Notes: generated by a model from the sequence alone, not told the origin. A DNA stretch of 52,621 nt from an uncultured Lachnospiraceae bacterium (GCA_902781895.1 CACZLA010000024.1:1-52621); one strand, 5' to 3'. Shown: positions 7,994 through 17,087, counted from the stretch's first letter. Made by a program: numbers and translations.

Positions 7994-8719
7994 TTACTCA
8001 TCTGCACGGCGTCTTCTGCTTCGTCTCTCGTCAGGCATCTTTGATACATGTACCATGCCGGCCGCCATCATGAGAAGCATTCCGAACAATACAGAGGCTG
8101 ATGCAAAATCAACCAGATAATATATCTTGGTAAGCTTCAGCAGCTCACCCACTCCAAGACAAACAAGAGGATTGAAGAGAATACATATCTTCGAAACCTT
8201 GAGTCTTCCTATATAAACAAAATACATATAAGAAATGGAAATTGCTACAATTGAAATGTAATAAAACGCCAGCAGAGGTATGGCTATATAATAAAACATT
8301 CCCTCTGTGGTTGATATGATATCGGCATCCATAAGGCTGGTGGTATAAAGAAGCTTATAAACCAGCGCCATCATTATATAACCGAGCTGAACAAACAGAT
8401 AAGAAACAACTCCGGCTATAGCTCCTATCTCAAAGAACTTCGCCATGGACTTATCCCTTGCGCCTCTTTTACGCCTTGAAAGCTTGAACACTCTTATATA
8501 ATCATTGATGCCCATATAATAAAGAGTTATTCCTATAGAAGAAAGAATAAGAGACACTTCGAATCTGAGAAATGACATTTTCGCCCAATTACTCTGTATA
8601 TATCCATTGGTTACATTTCCCTTGCCGTAAGCAAAAGAAAGCCATGTAGCGATCATACATATACAGATACCGATCATGCCACATATCATATTCTTTATTA
8701 TCTGTCTCTTATTACGCAT
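7994..8719 (-). CDS. Polytopic membrane protein of unknown function
   Basis: 241 residues with about six hydrophobic segments (for example MICGMIGICICMIATWLSFAY near the start and ASVLFGMLLMMAAGMVHV near the end), a basic loop (KLSRRKRGARDK) and a very basic C-terminal tail (RRSRRRRAD). No catalytic or transport motif is recognised. The start has a good AAAGGAAA ribosome site. It sits 12 bases after a lipoprotein gene and 17 before exoA, so is probably co-transcribed. Function unknown. Confidence 0.7.
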   Translation of the reverse strand: MRNKRQIIKNMICGMIGICICMIATWLSFAYGKGNVTNGYIQSNWAKMSFLRFEVSLILSSIGITLYYMGINDYIRVFKLSRRKRGARDKSMAKFFEIGAIAGVVSYLFVQLGYIMMALVYKLLYTTSLMDADIISTTEGMFYYIAIPLLAFYYISIVAISISYMYFVYIGRLKVSKICILFNPLVCLGVGELLKLTKIYYLVDFASASVLFGMLLMMAAGMVHVSKMPDERRSRRRRADE

Positions 8720-8731
8720 ACTACGTTTCCT

Positions 8732-9508
8732 TTAATAATAAAGTGGTTTTAACAGACTGAAAGCATCCTCAAGAGTCAAATCGCCATACATGGTAAATGT
8801 AAGAAGGATTATCATCCCGTCTCTGTCTATAGCAAAATGGACCCTTCTTCCGATAACCGAATCCTCCTGAGGTATTTCGACACACTCATACCTCTGTCCC
8901 AGGAATGTAACCGTCCTGACCTGGGTATCCGCATATCTGTTTGCAACCATGGTCAGATAATCCTTAGCTGAATAATTCGGCATGTTATAGCTGTTGGGAC
9001 TTATATATGAAACAATGATGGTTGATCCTGTTTCATACTCCGAAGCTATGACCGCATAGGTTGTATCCTCATCATAAGGTGAGGCATAACCATACCAGAG
9101 ATTTGTTACATAGTCCTTTGTTGCCCCGGTAGCAGAAGCAACCTCCGACGCATCAAAAAATCGCCACTTTTCACCATCCACAGTAATCTTGAAGCTAGCC
9201 ATACCGTTATAATACGTATTGCCGTCATATACTCCCATAGGCAGCGCATCGCTGAGGGAAGCCGGAACAGCATCCGTCTCACTTGCATCAGTCATCGAAG
9301 CATCCGAATAGCTTGCAATCATAAGTGCATCCCCGAGAGTTGCATCACCCTCAGTAGCATCAGACTCTGTAGCTTCTTTTTTATCATTTTTGGAAAAATT
9401 CGGAGATGTATATGGTTCCTCTTCCTTTCCGCATCCGGAAGCCAGAGAAAGCAGCATTATGCCAATCATAAATGCAGATATTCTTTTTTTAATTCCCGCA
9501 TCCTTCAT
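8732..9508 (-). CDS. Putative lipoprotein with an Asp/Ala-rich linker
   Basis: Exported lipoprotein. A signal peptide with lipobox LASGC (Cys about residue 26) is followed by an acidic linker of repeated 'SDA/TDA/GDAT' units (about residues 45-85) and a folded C-terminal domain of about 165 residues with many aromatic residues and no recognised family. I chose the ATG at 9508 because AAGGGAG lies 6 bases before it; the ATG at 9514 abuts that site. The gene is 21 bases after yajC. A comparable Asp/Ala/Ser-rich tail ends the PBP at 45880. Lipidation would use the Lgt encoded at 50142. Confidence 0.75.
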   Translation of the reverse strand: MKDAGIKKRISAFMIGIMLLSLASGCGKEEEPYTSPNFSKNDKKEATESDATEGDATLGDALMIASYSDASMTDASETDAVPASLSDALPMGVYDGNTYYNGMASFKITVDGEKWRFFDASEVASATGATKDYVTNLWYGYASPYDEDTTYAVIASEYETGSTIIVSYISPNSYNMPNYSAKDYLTMVANRYADTQVRTVTFLGQRYECVEIPQEDSVIGRRVHFAIDRDGMIILLTFTMYGDLTLEDAFSLLKPLYY

Positions 9509-9529
9509 AAACATCTCCCTTAAGGAATA

Positions 9530-9916
9530 TTACTGTTTTTTCTTTCCTAACTTTGTCTCTTCTTCAGGTGTCTCAGTTGTTTCTTCCTCTTCGTAAGCCG
9601 CATCAGCACTTTCTACCTCTGCGATAGCCTTCTTGTGCATAGGTATACGGCAGTTCTTGTTGTTACCGAACTCAACTATAACAGTGTCATCTTCAATACC
9701 GATAACTGTTCCGTAGAAACCGCTGGTTGTCATTACAGTACATCCAACCTTAAGGTTGCTCATAAGCTCATTCTGATGTAACTGCTGCTTCTTTGAAGGT
9801 CTGATAAAAAGGAAATAGATCATTCCGATAAAGAATACAAGATAAACAACAATAAGTATCATTCCGCCACTTCCCTGAGTCTGTCCGCCTTCCGAAAGCA
9901 TCATTCCGAAATTCAT
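9530..9916 (-). CDS. yajC: Preprotein translocase accessory subunit YajC
   Basis: Single-pass subunit associated with SecDF-YajC. The 128 residues have one transmembrane segment (MILIVVYLVFFIGMIYFLFI, about 19-38) followed by RPSKKQQ, a YajC hallmark, then the small domain with 'VGCTVMTTSGFYGTVIGIEDDTVIVE' (positions 58-83) and an acidic tail. The ribosome site is AGGAGG. The common neighbour tgt lies upstream, but secD and secF, which often follow, are replaced by a lipoprotein, a membrane protein and exoA. Confidence 0.93.
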   Translation of the reverse strand: MNFGMMLSEGGQTQGSGGMILIVVYLVFFIGMIYFLFIRPSKKQQLHQNELMSNLKVGCTVMTTSGFYGTVIGIEDDTVIVEFGNNKNCRIPMHKKAIAEVESADAAYEEEETTETPEEETKLGKKKQ

Positions 9917-9945
9917 TTGTTTTTCCTCCTAAAAATAATATATCC

Positions 9946-9986
9946 GACATACGGATTGCTCCATAATTATCGCAATTCTCGCAATC
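9946..9986. repeat. Interspersed repeat, copy A (41 bp)
   Basis: Begins GACATACGGATTGCTCCAT and continues with GCAATTC and GCAATC at offsets 26 and 35. The copy at 17115-17155 matches without gaps at 34 of 41 positions. GATTGC and GCAATC are inverted, so it can fold. It lies between tgt and yajC, in the yajC 5' region. Confidence 0.7.
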
Positions 9987-10018
9987 TTATACATAATATG
10001 ATAAAAACAGTAATTATG

Positions 10019-10038
10019 CAAATGTATTTTCACATTTG
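10019..10038 (-). terminator. Possible weak terminator after tgt
   Basis: CAAATGT and ACATTTG form a 7-bp stem with a 6-base loop just past the tgt stop codon. On the minus strand a T-rich stretch (CTGTTTTT) follows about 13 bases on rather than directly, so the call is tentative. Confidence 0.35.
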
Positions 10039-10045
10039 TTTCTGT

Positions 10046-11176
10046 TTATTCTTCACCATTCACCATCTGAAGCTTGGATTTTTTATACTCAGCCCATGTA
10101 TGATTCTCTATGGCCGCTCTTATCTCTTCCATCATGGTGTTATAAAAATAGAGATTGTGAAGTACGCAGAATCTGAGTCCCAGCATTTCATCCCTCTTCA
10201 GGAGATGTCTGATATAGCTCTTTGTATATCTCCTGCACACAGGGCAGTCGCAGGTATCATCTATAGGTGAATCATCCAGCTCGTATTTCGCATTTTTCAG
10301 ATTCAGCTTTCCGTGATTTGTATAAACCTGTCCATGTCTTCCGTTTCTTGACGGATATACACAGTCAAAGAAATCCACACCTCTGTCAACGGACTCCAGT
10401 ATATTTGCGGGAGTTCCCACTCCCATGAGATATGTGGGCTTTTCAAGGGGAAGATGAGGTATCGTTATATCCAGGATATGATACATTTCCTCATGAGTTT
10501 CCCCTACAGCAAGTCCGCCGATGGAATATCCCGGCAGATCCAGCTCAGAGATCTTCTTTGCATTTTCAATCCTTATCTCATCTATAACTCCGCCCTGATT
10601 GATACCGAAGAGCATCTGCTCCTTGTTGATGGTCTCATCCATGGCATTCAGTTCATCCATCCTCTTCTTACATCTCAGAAGCCATCTCTCTGTCCTCGCA
10701 ACAGACTTCTCAATATAGCTTCTCTCGGCCTTTGCAGGAGGACACTCGTCAAAAGCCATGGCAATAGTCGATGCAAGTGCCGACTGGATGTTCATGCTCT
10801 CCTCCGGACCCATAAATATCTTTCGTCCGTCTATATGAGAGGAAAATGTAACTCCCTCTTCTTTTATATTTCTGAGCTTTGCAAGAGAGAAAACCTGGAA
10901 TCCTCCTGAATCCGTAAGAATAGGCCTTTTCCACGTAGTAAAGCTGTGCAGTCCTCCCATTTTATACACGATGTCCTCTCCCGGTCTTACGTGCATATGA
11001 TAGGTATTACACAGCATAACTTCGGTTTTTATATTTTCAAGATCAGCCGCAGACACCGCTCCCTTTATTGCCGCTGCCGTAGCAACATTCATAAACATGG
11101 GGGTTCTTATGGTACCATGCGGAGTTTCAAAGTCTGCTCTTTTTGCACGGCCGTCTCTTGTGATCAACTTGTACAT
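10046..11176 (-). CDS. tgt: tRNA-guanine transglycosylase
   Basis: Exchanges guanine-34 for the queuosine precursor preQ1 in GUN-anticodon tRNAs. Diagnostic blocks: GTIRTPMFMNVATAAAIKG, LCNTYHMHVRPGED, LTDSGGFQVFSLA (catalytic Asp), GGLAVGET, YLMGVGTP, DCVYPSRNGRHGQ (second catalytic Asp, guide-tRNA loop) and the zinc ligands CDCPVC...H. I start it at the ATG at 11176 (MYKLITRDGRAKRADFETP), giving a normal 376 residues; the upstream 17 codons have no family counterpart. The plus-strand promoter of the next gene lies about 75 bases upstream. yajC follows after 129 bases. Confidence 0.96.
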   Translation of the reverse strand: MYKLITRDGRAKRADFETPHGTIRTPMFMNVATAAAIKGAVSAADLENIKTEVMLCNTYHMHVRPGEDIVYKMGGLHSFTTWKRPILTDSGGFQVFSLAKLRNIKEEGVTFSSHIDGRKIFMGPEESMNIQSALASTIAMAFDECPPAKAERSYIEKSVARTERWLLRCKKRMDELNAMDETINKEQMLFGINQGGVIDEIRIENAKKISELDLPGYSIGGLAVGETHEEMYHILDITIPHLPLEKPTYLMGVGTPANILESVDRGVDFFDCVYPSRNGRHGQVYTNHGKLNLKNAKYELDDSPIDDTCDCPVCRRYTKSYIRHLLKRDEMLGLRFCVLHNLYFYNTMMEEIRAAIENHTWAEYKKSKLQMVNGEE

Positions 11177-11249
11177 CTTACTCTCCACTTGAACTTTTTT
11201 TATCAGTTCACTTATTTCAATACACACGTCGAAACTTATCAGTTTGCAT

Positions 11250-11279
11250 TCGACATTTAAAATATCTATATGCTATAAT
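11250..11279 (+). promoter_or_regulatory. Promoter of the 93-aa hypothetical gene
   Basis: TCGACA (11250-11255), an 18-bp spacer and TATAAT (11274-11279), about 32 bases before the start codon of the plus-strand gene at 11312, in the region divergent from tgt. Confidence 0.5.
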
Positions 11280-11311
11280 CAAAAAATCAATTATGAAACG
11301 GAGCAACTGTT

Positions 11312-11593
11312 ATGTTCAGAGTCTGGGGGCGGATAATTAAAGAAAATCATCTCATAAAGGATACTGTAGTGGAGCTTCCCGGCAGGGAAATGTCCCGCAC
11401 AAAGAAGGTCTACACAGCTCTTGAAATGATGTGTAACGAATTTGACCTGGCCGTTCCCATATGGCTCGATTCAAACAACAGTGAATTTATAAATCACGCC
11501 AGAACCAGATTCCACGATGTCAACTTCATGGAAGCTATAGATTTTGATTACCTTGACTTTAATGTTATCGAAGAAGATCATATCTGGGAATAA
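11312..11593 (+). CDS. Conserved-looking hypothetical protein, 93 aa
   Basis: A soluble acidic 93-residue protein without signal peptide or membrane segment. Visible features: MFRVWGRIIKENHLIKDTVVE at the start, a helical middle (KVYTALEMMCNEFDLAVPIW) and an acidic end (YLDFNVIEEDHIWE). Its even composition, a promoter upstream (11250-11279), a purine-rich site before the ATG and a hairpin just after the stop suggest a real gene. It is one of the few plus-strand genes, divergent from tgt and convergent with yigZ. No function can be assigned. Confidence 0.75.
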   Translation: MFRVWGRIIKENHLIKDTVVELPGREMSRTKKVYTALEMMCNEFDLAVPIWLDSNNSEFINHARTRFHDVNFMEAIDFDYLDFNVIEEDHIWE

Positions 11594-11612
11594 CTAATAA
11601 AAGCTACGTTAT

Positions 11613-11632
11613 GATGCCTTAGTTAAAGCATC
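11613..11632 (+). terminator. Short hairpin after the 93-aa gene
   Basis: GATGC and GCATC with a 10-base loop, followed on the plus strand by TTTGTTTC. It overlaps the stop codon of the convergent yigZ. Weak but correctly placed. Confidence 0.35.
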
Positions 11633-12240
11633 TTTGTTTCTATCCATTTTGCCGTGCTGCGTCCCGCAGTCTTTTCCGAAATCTGCTTAATCAGTTCTTC
11701 AGCTGACTCCTCGGGAACCGAAAAGCTCACTATAACCTTATCTGTATAGTTCACTTCATAACTGACCTTCTCGTTCATATCCAGCAGATACTTAACCTTA
11801 TCAAAATCTCCGTATTCAAGAGTCACATCATATAGACATGACATGCATATGGTCTTTTTTTCCGCAGCTTCGACAGCCTCTGCTGCAGCCTGACTATATG
11901 CTCTGACCAGTCCTCCCGTACCCAGAAGAACTCCGCCGAAATATCTCACAACGATGATTATGACATTGCTGATTCCGGAGCCCTGGATAACACTGAGTAT
12001 AGGCTTACCCGCTGTTCCACCGGGTTCTCCGTCATCGGAAAACTTCAGCGACGGATTTTCATCACCGATACTGTAAGCATAACAGACATGCCTTGCATCA
12101 TAATGCTGCTTTCTTACCTCGGCAACCATATTTCTTGCCTCTTCCTCGTTATCAACATAAGCCGCCGTTCCGAGAAAACGGGATTTTTTAATTATTACCT
12201 CCGAACTGCCTGTCCGGGTTATCTTTATGCTACTGTTCAT
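11623..12240 (-). CDS. yigZ: YigZ/IMPACT family protein
   Basis: Member of the YigZ/IMPACT (UPF0029) family, implicated in translation control in eukaryotes and of uncertain role in bacteria. The 205 residues contain the N-terminal UPF0029 domain, with SRFLGTAAYVDNEEEA, HVCYAYSIGDENPSLKFSDDGEPGGTAGKPIL (signature positions roughly 51-82), VVRYFGGVLLGTGGLVRAYSQA, and a C-terminal DUF1949 domain of about 60 residues. Normal length. It lies 17 bases after nrdR and is probably co-transcribed. Confidence 0.92.
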   Translation of the reverse strand: MNSSIKITRTGSSEVIIKKSRFLGTAAYVDNEEEARNMVAEVRKQHYDARHVCYAYSIGDENPSLKFSDDGEPGGTAGKPILSVIQGSGISNVIIIVVRYFGGVLLGTGGLVRAYSQAAAEAVEAAEKKTICMSCLYDVTLEYGDFDKVKYLLDMNEKVSYEVNYTDKVIVSFSVPEESAEELIKQISEKTAGRSTAKWIETKML

Positions 12241-12257
12241 ATATCATACTTTTCTGA

Positions 12258-12707
12258 TCATTTAAGTATCTTCTTCAGCTCATCCATAAATGTATTCACA
12301 TCCTTAAACTCTCTGTATACGGATGCAAATCTGACATAAGCAACGCCATCCAGATCCTTGATCTTATCCATAACGATCTCTCCTATCTCGGAGCTGTCGA
12401 TCTCTCTGGTTTCCTTATTATAGATCTCAGCCTCTATCTCATTTACACAGTCCTCGATCCTTTCCATGGATACAGGTCTTTTGTGACAGCTTCTGATAAG
12501 TCCCTGAACTATCTTTTCTCTGTCATAAGCTTCACGGCTCTTATCCTTTTTTATAACCATAAGAGGTATAGCTTCCACCTTCTCATAGGTTGTAAATCTT
12601 TTGCCGCAGACATCGCACTGACGACGTCTTCTGATGGCTGTGTTATCATCAGCCGGTCTGGAATCTATAACTCTTGTATCCTCATCTCCACAATATGGAC
12701 ATTTCAT
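12258..12707 (-). CDS. nrdR: Transcriptional repressor NrdR
   Basis: Zinc-ribbon and ATP-cone repressor of ribonucleotide reductase genes. The 149 residues start [18 protein letters not shown], with zinc cysteines C3 and C6 and the second pair in [12 protein letters not shown], followed by the ATP-cone ([20 protein letters not shown]) and a conserved [13 protein letters not shown] end. Normal length. It heads an nrdR-yigZ pair. No ribonucleotide reductase gene lies in the window, so its targets are elsewhere. Confidence 0.97.
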   Translation of the reverse strand: MKCPYCGDEDTRVIDSRPADDNTAIRRRRQCDVCGKRFTTYEKVEAIPLMVIKKDKSREAYDREKIVQGLIRSCHKRPVSMERIEDCVNEIEAEIYNKETREIDSSEIGEIVMDKIKDLDGVAYVRFASVYREFKDVNTFMDELKKILK

Positions 12708-12738
12708 TTTTTTACCTCACTCAATTCATATGTAGTAA

Positions 12739-12760
12739 CCTACGGATTGCTTCGTCGCTT
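12739..12760. repeat. Interspersed repeat, partial copy C
   Basis: Contains TACGGATTGCT, shared with copies A and B, then TCGTCGCTTG. Its complement, GCGACGAAGCAATCC, resembles a short repeat seen in many bacterial genomes. It abuts the GH1 stop codon, between the GH1 gene and nrdR. Confidence 0.45.
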
Positions 12761-12761
12761 G

Positions 12762-14102
12762 TCAGATGATATCGCCGTTACTCTCAATAACCTCTTTGAA
12801 CCAGCGGCCCGAATCCTTTATGATCCTTGACTGATCTCTGTAATCCACATGGATAAGTCCGAATCTCATATCATAGCCATGTGCCCACTCGTAATTATCC
12901 ATAGCAGACCAGTACATATATCCCATAAGAGGAACTCCATCCTCACCTGCACGCTTGAACTCCTTCAGGTATCTGTGCATGAAGTCGATACGTTGAGGAT
13001 CATGAACCTTTCCGTCAAGGGAAATGGTATCATTCACTGCCATTCCGTTTTCTGTCATAAGTATCGGAAGTTTGTAACGTTCATATATGAACTTAGGCGA
13101 CCAGTACATAACCGCAGGATCGATAACCCAGCCGAGGGCATTTCTCGGGATTCCCATATACTCATTTGCCTGATAACCGCTCTCAACACTGTTTGCAGCA
13201 CTGTAGTAGATATTCATCCCATAGAAATCTATAGGCTGCGAAATAAGCTCCATATCTCCGGGAGCAGGTGTTACCATATCATCTCCGAATACCTCATACG
13301 CATCATCAGGATACTTTCCGAGAACGATAGGATCTGAGTATATAGCAAGTGAAAAGAACATATCATTCAGTGAGAAGCTGTCCTTCTTCGCTTCTTCTAT
13401 ATCCTCCGGGCTGTCTGACTTGGGGATACGGACAGGCGCGATAGGTGCTATACCAATCTTTGGCTCTGTCTTCGCATTTTCCCTGATATACTTAACAGCT
13501 CTACCGTGTGCCAGCAGATAATTATGGATCATTCTGAGAATAGTCCTGTTATCACAATGAAGGAACGGAGCATGACCACCGAGCCAGAATCCATTTCCTA
13601 TAAAGCACTGAGGCTCGTTAAATGTTATCCAATACTTTACTCTGTCGGAAAGCTTATCCACGACCACCTTCACATATTTCTCATACCAGACAGGAAAATC
13701 CGGATTTGCATATGCACCCTTAAGATAGAGATCATAAGGAAGATCCCAATGAAAAAGAGTAATAAGCGGCGTGATACCGTTTGCCAGAAGTTCATCCACC
13801 AGGTTACTGTAGAACTCCAGTCCCTTTGGATTCACCTCTCCATCTCCAGTAGGAATAACCCTCGCCCAGCTGATGGAAAATCTGTAATATTTGATTCCAA
13901 GTTCCTTAAAAAGCTTTATATCTTCTTTATATCTGTGATAATGATCACAGGCTACATTTCCATTTTCATTATGCATTACCTTGCCCGGCATTGATGTGGC
14001 AACGTCCCATATATTAAGACCCTTACCATCTTCGTTGTATGCACCCTCTACCTGATAAGAAGCTGTAGCGGCTCCCCATAAAAAATCCTTTGGAAACCCC
14101 AT
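12762..14102 (-). CDS. GH1 beta-glucosidase
   Basis: Retaining beta-glycosidase of family GH1, without a signal peptide, so cytoplasmic. The 446 residues begin FPKDFLWGAATASYQVEGA, the standard GH1 N-terminus. The acid/base Glu is in TFNEPQCF (about residue 162) and the nucleophile in LMTENGM (about 351); YMYWSAMDNYEWAHGYDMRFG forms the C-terminal substrate site. No PTS-specific phosphate-binding motif stands out, so I favour beta-glucosidase over 6-phospho-beta-glucosidase. It could split glucobioses or glucan oligomers released by the GH16/GH5 pair 12 kb away, but is not in that operon. Confidence 0.93.
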   Translation of the reverse strand: MGFPKDFLWGAATASYQVEGAYNEDGKGLNIWDVATSMPGKVMHNENGNVACDHYHRYKEDIKLFKELGIKYYRFSISWARVIPTGDGEVNPKGLEFYSNLVDELLANGITPLITLFHWDLPYDLYLKGAYANPDFPVWYEKYVKVVVDKLSDRVKYWITFNEPQCFIGNGFWLGGHAPFLHCDNRTILRMIHNYLLAHGRAVKYIRENAKTEPKIGIAPIAPVRIPKSDSPEDIEEAKKDSFSLNDMFFSLAIYSDPIVLGKYPDDAYEVFGDDMVTPAPGDMELISQPIDFYGMNIYYSAANSVESGYQANEYMGIPRNALGWVIDPAVMYWSPKFIYERYKLPILMTENGMAVNDTISLDGKVHDPQRIDFMHRYLKEFKRAGEDGVPLMGYMYWSAMDNYEWAHGYDMRFGLIHVDYRDQSRIIKDSGRWFKEVIESNGDII

Positions 14103-14256
14103 AAAAATATCTCCCCTCTTTATTCATAAATCATTTTATACTATCTTTCATTTTTATGTTGTATTAAAATCCAACAATACCTAATCATTATACCAAAAAA
14201 CTTATAAACAATGCGATATTAATTTTTTAGTAATAATTTTTTTAGTAATAATTAAA

Positions 14257-16191
14257 TCACTCCTGAAGTTGATCCCACTCCTCATAAAGTGCTTCAAGAC
14301 TTTTATCCGCTTCTTCCTTTTTCTTTGACAGCTCCAGCAGAAGTTCAACGTTGGTTCCGTTGGCAGGATCATTTATGGCCTGCTCCGTCTCAGCCAGTTC
14401 CGCCTCGGTTTTCTCTATAGCCTTCTCAACTCGCTTTATGGCATTTTCTCTCTTCCTCTGTTCGGAATAGGAAGCCTTCTTTGCCTCGTACTCGAGACGA
14501 CCCTCTGACTTTCCCGATGCTTCCTTATCTGCAATATCATTTACTGCCGTGTCACCCGCAAGCTCCTCGTGCTGAATCCTGAAAAGATCATCTCTTTTTT
14601 CTTCGTAATAATCATAATTACCTTTGTAGTTTGTAAGTACCTTATCACGAAGCTCGAGAATTCTTGTTGCAGTTTTGTTTATGAAATATCTGTCGTGACT
14701 GACATACAGAACTGTTCCGGTGTAGTCCCTGAGAGCACTTTCAAGAATTTCCTTTGAAGGTATATCCAGATGGTTCGTCGGCTCATCAAGGATAAGTAAA
14801 TTCGCAGGAGAAAGCATAAGCTTTGCCAGAGACAGTCTTCCACGTTCTCCTCCCGAGAGATCCTTTATGGTCTTAAATACATCCTCACCTGTAAAAAGAA
14901 ACGCAGCAAGTACATTTCTTATACGGGTATTGTTCATATCAGGAAATGAATCCGACATCTCATCGAAGATGGTCTTATTTACATCCAGGTCGTGATGTTC
15001 CTGATCAAAGTATCCCACTCTGACTCTCGAGCCAAAGGATACAGTTCCTGCATCCTTTGAAAGCTTGCGGGCGATAAGCTTCAGCATCGTGGTTTTTCCG
15101 GTTCCATTACCACCTATAAGCGCCACATGCTCGCCTCGCTTTATATCTATATCGATATTCTCAAAAAGCTTGTTTTCACCATAAGTCTTGGCAAGTCCCT
15201 CCACCATGAGAACATCCTCACCTGACTCACATACCGGTTCCAGCTTGAGACGCATATCAGAGCGTTCTTCTGTCGGCTTTTCGATCCTCTCTATCTTATC
15301 CAGCTTCTTTTCACGGCTCTCAGCCCTTTTGATGGACTTCTCACGATTGAACTGCTTCAGCTTTGTTATAACAGCTTCCTCATGAGCTATCTCATCCTGC
15401 TGCTTCAGGTAGGCATTTAACTCTGCCTGACGGCGCTTTGCCTTTTCCTCACTGTAGTAGGAATAGCTGCCGTTATAGACATGGGAAACCCCCTGGTCTA
15501 TCTCAACTATCTTGTTTGTTATCTTATCTATAAAATATCTGTCATGGCTGACAACGATGACCGCTCCGGGATATGAGGACAAATAGCCTTCAAGCCATCT
15601 TATGGATTCCATATCCAGGTGGTTCGTCGGCTCATCGAGGATAACTATATCAGGATGACTGAGCAGAAGACGTCCCAGAGCAACTCTCATCTTCTGTCCT
15701 CCCGAAAGACTTGCTATCGGTCTGTCATAATCCTCCTTACCGAAACCGAGACCTGCTATAACTCCGGTTATCTCGCTTTCATAGGCATAACCATTTTCTC
15801 TGTCATACTGCGTCGAAAGCCTGTTATAAGCTTCAAGGATCGGAGCAAGCTCCTGCTCACTCTTGCCCTCCATCTCCTTCTCAAGCTCTCTTATACGGGC
15901 TTCCATTTCGATTATATATTTCTTCGCTTCCTGCATGGCACCATAGATAGTATTATCCAGTTCGGTATCCTGAGTCTGGGCGAGATATCCTGTTCTTATA
16001 TCACGGGATATAACTACATTTCCGCTATCTGCCTCCTCTTCACCCAGTATAACGCGAAGAAGTGTGGTCTTGCCGGCTCCGTTTATGCCGACAATCGCAC
16101 ACTTGTCCTGCTTTTCTATATGAAAATTTATATCCTTCAGCACTACTTCCTCGCCAAAGCTTTTACTAATATTCTGACACGCTAATATCAT
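14257..16191 (-). CDS. ABC-F family ATPase
   Basis: Soluble protein with two ABC ATPase domains and no membrane segments. ABC-F proteins act on the ribosome in translation control or antibiotic protection. The 644 residues contain Walker A GINGAGKTT (about 36-44), SLSGGQKMRVALGRLLL, VILDEPTNHLD, an interdomain linker rich in Lys and Glu (about 240-310), then GGNGTGKTT, DLSGGERGRLSLAKL and LLILDEPTNHLD, and a C-terminal coiled-coil (KRVEKAIEKTEAELAETEQA). The start overlaps the end of the DUF3021 gene by 26 bases. Whether it is a housekeeping or a resistance-type ABC-F needs phylogeny; the LytTR/DUF3021 neighbours make regulated defence plausible. Confidence 0.92.
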   Translation of the reverse strand: MILACQNISKSFGEEVVLKDINFHIEKQDKCAIVGINGAGKTTLLRVILGEEEADSGNVVISRDIRTGYLAQTQDTELDNTIYGAMQEAKKYIIEMEARIRELEKEMEGKSEQELAPILEAYNRLSTQYDRENGYAYESEITGVIAGLGFGKEDYDRPIASLSGGQKMRVALGRLLLSHPDIVILDEPTNHLDMESIRWLEGYLSSYPGAVIVVSHDRYFIDKITNKIVEIDQGVSHVYNGSYSYYSEEKAKRRQAELNAYLKQQDEIAHEEAVITKLKQFNREKSIKRAESREKKLDKIERIEKPTEERSDMRLKLEPVCESGEDVLMVEGLAKTYGENKLFENIDIDIKRGEHVALIGGNGTGKTTMLKLIARKLSKDAGTVSFGSRVRVGYFDQEHHDLDVNKTIFDEMSDSFPDMNNTRIRNVLAAFLFTGEDVFKTIKDLSGGERGRLSLAKLMLSPANLLILDEPTNHLDIPSKEILESALRDYTGTVLYVSHDRYFINKTATRILELRDKVLTNYKGNYDYYEEKRDDLFRIQHEELAGDTAVNDIADKEASGKSEGRLEYEAKKASYSEQRKRENAIKRVEKAIEKTEAELAETEQAINDPANGTNVELLLELSKKKEEADKSLEALYEEWDQLQE

Positions 16192-16639
16192 TGAGATTCC
16201 TGTTTATTTCCTCCATATCCTTCCTGAGCTGCTTATACATAACGACACACATGATCACATATGTCACAGCATAGCCGGCGAGACTGCTTACCAGCGCCTC
16301 AGGTCTTCGTTGCAGCTGCCACAGGATAACTGTGATCGCAACAAACACACCGGCAGTGACTATAAAGTATATAACAGCCTGGATCAAAAATCCAACCCTT
16401 TCGAGATCAAATACAAATGTCATCGCGCTAAATGTAAATCCTATAACACCATAAAGCAGTATATTCACATAAGCAGCCATCACAGGCGACTCAAAATAAT
16501 CCATAAAGTAAGGCGATATTGAAGTAAACTTTTCGTCACTCACTGCATTTACGATCAGATCCAATATTAAGTTTACCATCAGTCCGGAGAAGGCAGAGAT
16601 CATAAAACTGATTGCCCCTCTTTTAAGATATTCTTTCAT
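16166..16639 (-). CDS. DUF3021 family membrane protein
   Basis: 157 residues with four hydrophobic segments (about 10-32, 55-78, 84-106 and 118-137), ending in a charged helix (KQLRKDMEEINRNL). DUF3021 proteins are typically encoded next to LytTR regulators, and here the gene overlaps the lytTR gene by 17 bases and the ABC-F gene by 26. The protein probably modulates the regulator from the membrane, as proposed for LytTR regulatory systems; this is inference. Confidence 0.8.
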   Translation of the reverse strand: MKEYLKRGAISFMISAFSGLMVNLILDLIVNAVSDEKFTSISPYFMDYFESPVMAAYVNILLYGVIGFTFSAMTFVFDLERVGFLIQAVIYFIVTAGVFVAITVILWQLQRRPEALVSSLAGYAVTYVIMCVVMYKQLRKDMEEINRNLNDISVSEY

Positions 16640-17087
16640 TATTATTCTTTATCAGTAATTCCTTTATTTTCGCTATATTCCTTCTGGATACGTAGGTTTC
16701 ATAATCATTCTTCATGGTGATCTTGATGGTTCCCTTAACGCTCATATCCATACTTTTTATCTTTCTGTAGTTGACTATCTCCGACCTGGATATTCTGACA
16801 AAGCTTCTCTTAGCAAGTCCCTCCTCCAGCTCATAAAGCTTCATGCTGACTGAATACCTGCCCTTCACTCCGACAGCAAAAACCTTCTGCCCCTCTGCAT
16901 AGAAGGATAAAATTTCAGAGGGAGATATATTTAAACGGTTGCCTCTCTCGTCCACTGCAGCAATAGTTTCATCGAATATCTCATGAAGCTCTCTTACAAC
17001 ACTCTTCACTTCGTCGTTTAACTCATCATTGCAGACATGAAGTTCTATTTGTTTGTATTTATTTTCGATTTCAGGTTTGATTATCAT
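16623..17087 (-). CDS. LytTR-domain DNA-binding regulator
   Basis: 154 residues without a receiver domain. The C-terminal half is a LytTR domain: LNISPSEILSFYAEGQKVFAV, then YELEEGLAKRSFVRISRSEIVNYRKI and a final ETYVSRRNIAKIKELL (residue blocks from about 70 to 148). Stand-alone LytTR proteins paired with a membrane inhibitor control adjacent operons in Firmicutes. It overlaps the DUF3021 gene and is the first gene of lytTR-DUF3021-ABC-F; it is preceded by an interspersed repeat (17115-17155). Confidence 0.88.
   Translation of the reverse strand: MIIKPEIENKYKQIELHVCNDELNDEVKSVVRELHEIFDETIAAVDERGNRLNISPSEILSFYAEGQKVFAVGVKGRYSVSMKLYELEEGLAKRSFVRISRSEIVNYRKIKSMDMSVKGTIKITMKNDYETYVSRRNIAKIKELLIKNNNERIS

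Noticed and set aside
14220-14256. Tandem TTTTTTAGTAATAA repeats after the GH1 promoter region
   Set aside because: Only two imperfect AT-rich units; probably simple-sequence drift.
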